Shown one piece after another: positions 1-2,982 of a stretch of DNA of 5,620 nucleotides (the stretch's first letter is position 1; every line of letters starts with the position of its first letter). This DNA is from an uncultured bacterium (GTDB lineage Bacteria; Verrucomicrobiota; Kiritimatiellia; RFP12; UBA1067): the NCBI GenBank assembly GCA_946401765.1, contig CAMIVJ010000208.1, positions 1 to 5,620 of the forward strand, in the 5' to 3' direction. Made by a program: the position numbers and the translations under genes. The notes beneath the pieces are model-generated. The model ran no database searches. It had not been told where the DNA came from and saw only the letters and a list, made by a program, of their open reading frames with translations.

Positions 1-342
1 CACGAGAATCCGAAGACGAAGGCGCAGACGCTCATCGCCACACACTACCACGAGCTCACCGACCTTTCCGAGAAGTTCCGCGGCATCAGGAACTACACGG
101 TGCGCGTGAAGCAGGACGGCGAGCGCATCGTGTTCCTGCGCCGGATCGCGCCCGGCGTTGCGGAGAAGAGCTTCGGCATACACGTTGCGGCGATGGCCGG
201 CCTCCCGAAGGCCGTCGTGGACCGCGCGGGCCAGATACTCGCGAACCTCGAGGCGAACGACCTCGACGTCGATGCGCCCAAGATCGTGCGCCGCCCGCGC
301 AGGAAGCTCAGCGACCTCCCCGGCCAGCTGACGCTTTTCTGA
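1..342 (+). CDS. mutS: DNA mismatch repair ATPase MutS, C-terminal fragment (5' end outside window)
   Basis: These are the last 113 codons of MutS, which binds mismatches in newly replicated DNA and, through ATP-driven clamp formation, recruits MutL. The reading frame is open from base 1, so the gene starts upstream. The fragment begins in the ATPase domain: residues 13-19 read ATHYHEL, the conserved His-containing stretch just after Walker B (ATHYFEL in E. coli). Residues 52-70 match the G-V-A-x-K-S-F/Y-G-I-x-VA-x-x-AGLP signature of the dimerising helix-turn-helix end of the ATPase domain. A short basic linker follows (KIVRRPRRK), and the protein ends in GQLTLF. QLTLF fits the beta sliding-clamp binding consensus QL(S/D)LF. 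The protein stops right at this motif, so it lacks the extra C-terminal tetramerisation segment of E. coli MutS. The internal GTG at base 100 is not a real start because the homology begins before it. Identity is near certain. Confidence 0.96.
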   Translation, partial: HENPKTKAQTLIATHYHELTDLSEKFRGIRNYTVRVKQDGERIVFLRRIAPGVAEKSFGIHVAAMAGLPKAVVDRAGQILANLEANDLDVDAPKIVRRPRRKLSDLPGQLTLF

Positions 343-362
343 GCTCCGCGCGGCAGGGGGCG

Positions 363-1337
363 CTAGAATACGCGGTTGACGATTTCGGCCGCGGAGTTTA
401 GGCAGGCGCGGTAGTCGCTGGGGGTCTTGGCGAGAGGGAAGCGGATGCCGGCCCAGTCGATCTTGTGGTGGTTCTTGCCGCTGATGTAGCGGAAGCCGAT
501 CTTCTCAAGCTCGGCGATGGCGGAGGCGTCGAGGTTGGAGCCGGCGTCCTTGACGATCTGCCGCACGGCCTCGCGGCGGGCCTCGAGTTCGCCGGAGGGG
601 GGATTGGCGGCGATCACGGCCTCGAGGATGCGGGCGCGGCGGTCGCGTCCCGCGGCCTCCGCCGCGTGGTATGCGTCGCGCAGAGTCTCCACAACGTGTT
701 CGCGCAGCTCGCCCGTGAACTTCTCGGCGAAGGCGGGGGGCTTCTCGAGCATCACCGACGACGAAAGCGACGTGCGCTGTGCCTCGGCGAGAAGGTCCTT
801 GAGGCGGGATATCTCGCGGTCGCGTTCCTCGATCGCCTGGTCGCGCTCTGCGATAGTGCCATCGCGGGCGGCGACTTCGGCGGAAAGCCTTGAAATCTCC
901 TCCGGATCCGGACGGGGTGCGGCGCGAAGCTCGTCCAGCTCCTTGAGCGCGGCGGCGTGTTCGTCTCGCAGTTGGGCGAGGTCATCGGCCAGGGATTCGC
1001 ATGCCGCCTTCTGCGCCTCGAGCTCACCTGACAACTCGGCTTCCCGGGCGGCTGCGGCCTCGCGTTCTGCGGCGAGGGCGCTTGCGGCCTGCTCCTCGCG
1101 CACGCGTGAAATGGTGGACGGGGTTACGATCGTCGTATGCCGCTCTGGAGCTGCGGGGGTGCGGGCGTCCTTCCTGCGGTCTTCGCCGGGGCCGAGCAGG
1201 GACGAGAAGTAGTCGGACGCGTTTGAGGCGCCTGCGAGGGCGCGGTCGGCGGGGGAAGCGGGCTTGGGCGGCTCAGGCGCGGGCTCGGGGGGCGCTGGCT
1301 TGAATTTGAGCTTAGAGAGGTCGTTGAAGGTCCCCAT
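363..1337 (-). CDS. uncharacterised coiled-coil protein with compact C-terminal domain
   Basis: I do not recognise a named family. The 324-residue product has three parts. Residues 1-77 are low complexity, with a Pro/Ala/Glu-rich stretch at 14-30. Residues about 78-190 are rich in Ala, Glu, Arg and Leu with heptad-like spacing and no prolines except at 141-145, so a long coiled coil with one break is likely. Residues about 200-324 look globular: helices at 205-263, then helix-strand-strand-helix with G281-F, the cluster G287-K-N-H-H-K, W295, F300-P-L-A-K-T-P-S-D, and a final helix ending NRVF. No signal peptide or membrane segment is visible, so it is probably cytoplasmic. The ATG is supported by an AAGGAA box 10 bases upstream and a strong promoter beyond it. 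The opposite-strand open frames over this gene are arginine/serine-rich artefacts. The gene is convergent with mutS and divergent from nusA, so it is probably monocistronic. Function unknown. Confidence 0.85.
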   Translation of the reverse strand: MGTFNDLSKLKFKPAPPEPAPEPPKPASPADRALAGASNASDYFSSLLGPGEDRRKDARTPAAPERHTTIVTPSTISRVREEQAASALAAEREAAAAREAELSGELEAQKAACESLADDLAQLRDEHAAALKELDELRAAPRPDPEEISRLSAEVAARDGTIAERDQAIEERDREISRLKDLLAEAQRTSLSSSVMLEKPPAFAEKFTGELREHVVETLRDAYHAAEAAGRDRRARILEAVIAANPPSGELEARREAVRQIVKDAGSNLDASAIAELEKIGFRYISGKNHHKIDWAGIRFPLAKTPSDYRACLNSAAEIVNRVF

Positions 1338-1345
1338 GGATCCAT

Positions 1346-1354
1346 GTTCCTTTC
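1346..1354 (-). promoter_or_regulatory. ribosome binding site of the coiled-coil gene
   Basis: Read on the minus strand this is GAAAGGAAC. Its AGGA core lies 10 bases before the ATG at 1337, slightly longer than ideal. A second ATG at 1345 (minus strand) lies closer to this box but is in another frame, giving only a 73-codon proline/serine-rich open frame. The 324-codon frame is therefore preferred. Confidence 0.6.
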
Positions 1355-1373
1355 ATTGGATGTGTTTCACAAG

Positions 1374-1402
1374 ATTATACCACAAATTTCGAAAACTGTC
1401 GC
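1374..1402 (-). promoter_or_regulatory. sigma70-type extended -10 promoter of the coiled-coil gene
   Basis: On the minus strand there is a perfect -10 box TATAAT (1374-1379), preceded by TGG, which makes it an extended -10 (TGn). It is separated by exactly 17 bases from GCGACA (1397-1402), a 4/6 match to TTGACA. Transcription would start near 1367, giving a leader of about 30 bases to the ATG at 1337. This is the best promoter in the window by consensus and suggests steady expression from a housekeeping sigma factor. Confidence 0.75.
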
Positions 1403-1439
1403 AGTCGTTGAAGGCGACGATGAAAAATGAAGTGCGCGT

Positions 1440-1477
1440 GAAACTGCGAAACTAGAAACCACGAAAGTAGAAGCCAC
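1440..1477. repeat. degenerate tandem GAAA repeat between divergent promoters
   Basis: GAAA/GAAG words start at 1440, 1448, 1455, 1463 and 1470, alternating 8 and 7 bases apart. Seen as a 15-base unit, 1440-1454 and 1455-1469 agree at 12 of 15 positions, and 1470-1477 repeats the first 8 bases of the second unit with one change. The tract lies about 20 bases upstream of the nusA -35 box and about 40 bases behind the other promoter's -35 box. It could be a binding array for a regulator, or simply the residue of slippage in AT-rich spacer DNA. Confidence 0.45.
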
Positions 1478-1496
1478 ATTTATTTCCATTTACCCA

Positions 1497-1525
1497 TTGA
1501 CTTTTCACCGAAAAAACGATACCAT
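1497..1525 (+). promoter_or_regulatory. sigma70-type promoter of the nusA-infB operon
   Basis: TTGACT (1497-1502, 5/6 to the -35 consensus) is followed after 17 bases by TACCAT (1520-1525, 4/6 to TATAAT, keeping the key TA and final AT). The spacer contains a run of six A. Transcription would start near 1532, leaving a leader of about 70 bases that is rich in T from 1567 to 1580. The in-frame ATG at 1524 lies inside this -10 box, which argues against it being the nusA start. Confidence 0.6.
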
Positions 1526-1530
1526 GTATC
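1518..1530. repeat. small inverted repeat on the nusA -10 box
   Basis: The sequence is GATAC-CAT-GTATC, a perfect 5-base inverted repeat around a 3-base centre, covering the predicted -10 box. Its position would suit a repressor operator, but 5-base arms can arise by chance and no known operator is recognised. Confidence 0.35.
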
Positions 1531-1585
1531 ACTGTTTTCACGGTGGTTCAGCGAATCGCCGAAGAGTTGTTTTGTTTTTTGACAA

Positions 1586-1594
1586 GAGAGGAAG
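1586..1594 (+). promoter_or_regulatory. ribosome binding site fixing the nusA start
   Basis: GAGAGGAAG precedes the ATG at 1602, with its AGGA core ending 9 bases before it. The reading frame is open further upstream to a TTG at 1497 and an ATG at 1524. The extra 35 residues have no NusA-like character and overlap the promoter, so the start at 1602 is the real one. Confidence 0.75.
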
Positions 1595-1601
1595 TTGCAT
1601 C

Positions 1602-2924
1602 ATGGCCACGAACAATGACTTGTTGGCAATAGTGAACTACATCGAGCGCGAGCGCGGTGTGGACCGCGAGATTGTGCTTGGCGCAATCGAGAGCGCGGTA
1701 ACGAAAGCCGCCGTCAGGAACAATCCCGACGTGACGAGAGACCTCCGCGTGGCCATTGACCGCAAGACTCTCATGCTGCATGTGTACGACACGAAGGTCG
1801 TGACCGACGAGGACGTGGGGCCTGGCTACATCTCCGTGGCGCGCGCGCGCCGCATCAAGCCCGACGCCGCCGAAGGCGAAACTCTTGAGATCGAGATACC
1901 CGCCGCGAAGCTCGGGCGCATAGTGGCCGCCGCCACGCGCCAGGGCATCACGGACGCCATCCACAACGCGGAGCGCGACAACACTTTCGTTGAATACAAG
2001 AACCGCGTCGGCGAGATCGTGAGCGGCACCGTGACGGCCGTGAACCACCGCGACCTCTACGTGATGGTGGGCAAGACGGAGATGGTGCTGCCCGGCAAGG
2101 AGCGCATCCCCATGGAAGAGCACAAGGTGGGCGACTCGATTCGCGCGATCGTGGACAAGGTGCGCGACCCCGACGACAACAAGGAGAGGCAGCGCGGCGC
2201 CTCCTTCAGCGCGCAGAGCCACGCCGTCATGCTCAGCCGCTCCTCGCCCGAGTTCGTGCGCACGCTCTTCCGCCTCGAAGTCTCCGAGATCGCCGACGGC
2301 GTGGTGGAGATCATGGGCATCGCCCGCGACGCCGGCTACCGCACCAAGATAGCGGTGCGCACGCACGACGACAAGGTGGACCCCGTGGGCGCGTGCGTAG
2401 GCCTGAAGGGCGCGCGCGTGCGCAACATCGTGCGCGAGCTCAACGGCGAGAAGATCGACATCGTGCGCTGGAGCGACGACATGAAGAACTACGTGACCCA
2501 GGCTCTCGCCCCGGCTAAGCTTGAGTCCGTGGAAGTGGACGTGGCGCGCGGTTCGGTGCACGCCACCGTGGCGCCCAGCGAATACTCCAAGGCCATCGGC
2601 AAGCGCGGCCAGAACGTGCGCCTCACCTCAAAGCTCACCGGCTGGCACGTGGAGGTGACGAAGGCCATGTCGCTTGCGAGCTTCGAGGACCAGAAGGCCG
2701 AGGCCATCAAGAACCTTGCCGAGACCTTCAGCGTGTCAACCGCTGTTGCAACGCAGCTTGCCGATGCCGGCTTCCTCACTGTGGACGGAATCGTGGAGAG
2801 CGACGAGGAGGGCTTCATCGCGGCCACCGGACTCGACGAGGTCACCGCCAAGGGCCTCTACGCCGCCGCTCAGGCGGTGGCCGAGCTTACGGCCCAGGCC
2901 GAAGAGGAGAACGGCGAGGGCTGA
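1602..2924 (+). CDS. nusA: transcription termination/antitermination factor NusA
   Basis: NusA binds RNA polymerase near the RNA exit channel and modulates pausing, intrinsic termination and antitermination. The 440-residue product shows the standard domain order. The N-terminal polymerase-binding domain is about 1-130, including the opening helix with ERERGVDREIVLGAIESA. An S1 domain covers about 136-190. KH1 has P261-V-G-A-C-V-G-L-K-G and the marker SRSSPEFVRTLF at 212-223. KH2 has AIGKRGQNVRLTSKLTGWHVEV around its G333-K-R-G loop. A single helix-hairpin-helix-like domain sits at about 365-430 (ATGLDEVTAKGL), followed by an acidic tail. The length suits NusA types without the second E. coli acidic repeat. 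About 12 extra residues, rich in charged and Ser residues, lie between S1 and KH1 (190-208). It starts the operon directly behind its promoter, with no rimP ahead, and infB follows. Identity is near certain. Confidence 0.97.
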   Translation: MATNNDLLAIVNYIERERGVDREIVLGAIESAVTKAAVRNNPDVTRDLRVAIDRKTLMLHVYDTKVVTDEDVGPGYISVARARRIKPDAAEGETLEIEIPAAKLGRIVAAATRQGITDAIHNAERDNTFVEYKNRVGEIVSGTVTAVNHRDLYVMVGKTEMVLPGKERIPMEEHKVGDSIRAIVDKVRDPDDNKERQRGASFSAQSHAVMLSRSSPEFVRTLFRLEVSEIADGVVEIMGIARDAGYRTKIAVRTHDDKVDPVGACVGLKGARVRNIVRELNGEKIDIVRWSDDMKNYVTQALAPAKLESVEVDVARGSVHATVAPSEYSKAIGKRGQNVRLTSKLTGWHVEVTKAMSLASFEDQKAEAIKNLAETFSVSTAVATQLADAGFLTVDGIVESDEEGFIAATGLDEVTAKGLYAAAQAVAELTAQAEEENGEG

Positions 2925-2925
2925 G

Positions 2926-2941
2926 AGCCGGTTGCGCGGCT
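2926..2941 (+). other. small GC hairpin in the nusA-infB gap
   Basis: AGCCG and CGGCT can pair around a 6-base loop just after the nusA stop. No run of T follows, so it is not a credible intrinsic terminator. At most it could stabilise or mark processing of the mRNA between the two genes. Transcription into infB is expected to continue. Confidence 0.3.
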
Positions 2942-2968
2942 GCACATTCGTTTCGGCTTCAATGTGGT

Positions 2969-2976
2969 GAGAGGGA
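2969..2976 (+). promoter_or_regulatory. ribosome binding site of infB
   Basis: GAGAGGGA ends 6 bases before the ATG at 2983. It supports that start, which is also where the conserved IF2 N-terminal domain begins (MRVYQFAKKIG). It shows that infB is translated independently of nusA despite sharing its transcript. Confidence 0.75.
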
Positions 2977-2982
2977 ATTGTC

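Noticed and set aside
517..1212. 231-codon open frame on the plus strand over the coiled-coil gene
   Set aside because: It is Ser/Arg/Ala low-complexity sequence, the antisense of Ala/Glu/Arg-rich coiled-coil codons. The minus-strand frame has the promoter, ribosome binding site and coherent domain layout.
1320..1414. Direct repeat GTCGTTGAAGG at 1320-1330 and 1404-1414
   Set aside because: One copy is coding (codons for FND at the start of the coiled-coil gene). Two 11-base copies with no other structure are probably chance.
1420..1455. 11-codon open frame (MKNEVRVKLRN) in the divergent spacer
   Set aside because: It has a weak AAGG upstream but no promoter that fits, and it is too short to support as a leader peptide. 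It also overlaps the tandem repeat.
1579..1584. Perfect TTGACA just before nusA
   Set aside because: A 17-base spacer would put the -10 box on ATGGCC inside the nusA start, with no match to TATAAT. It is not a usable promoter for nusA.
1561..1585. T-rich run before nusA as an intrinsic terminator or attenuator
   Set aside because: The T run is interrupted, and the only hairpins upstream (CACTG/CGGTG at 1530-1545 and a GCGA/TCGC element) are weak or not adjacent to it.
1548..2561. 337-codon open frame on the minus strand opposite nusA
   Set aside because: It is a His/Val/Ala-rich antisense shadow of nusA, with no recognisable motif and no promoter or ribosome binding site of its own.
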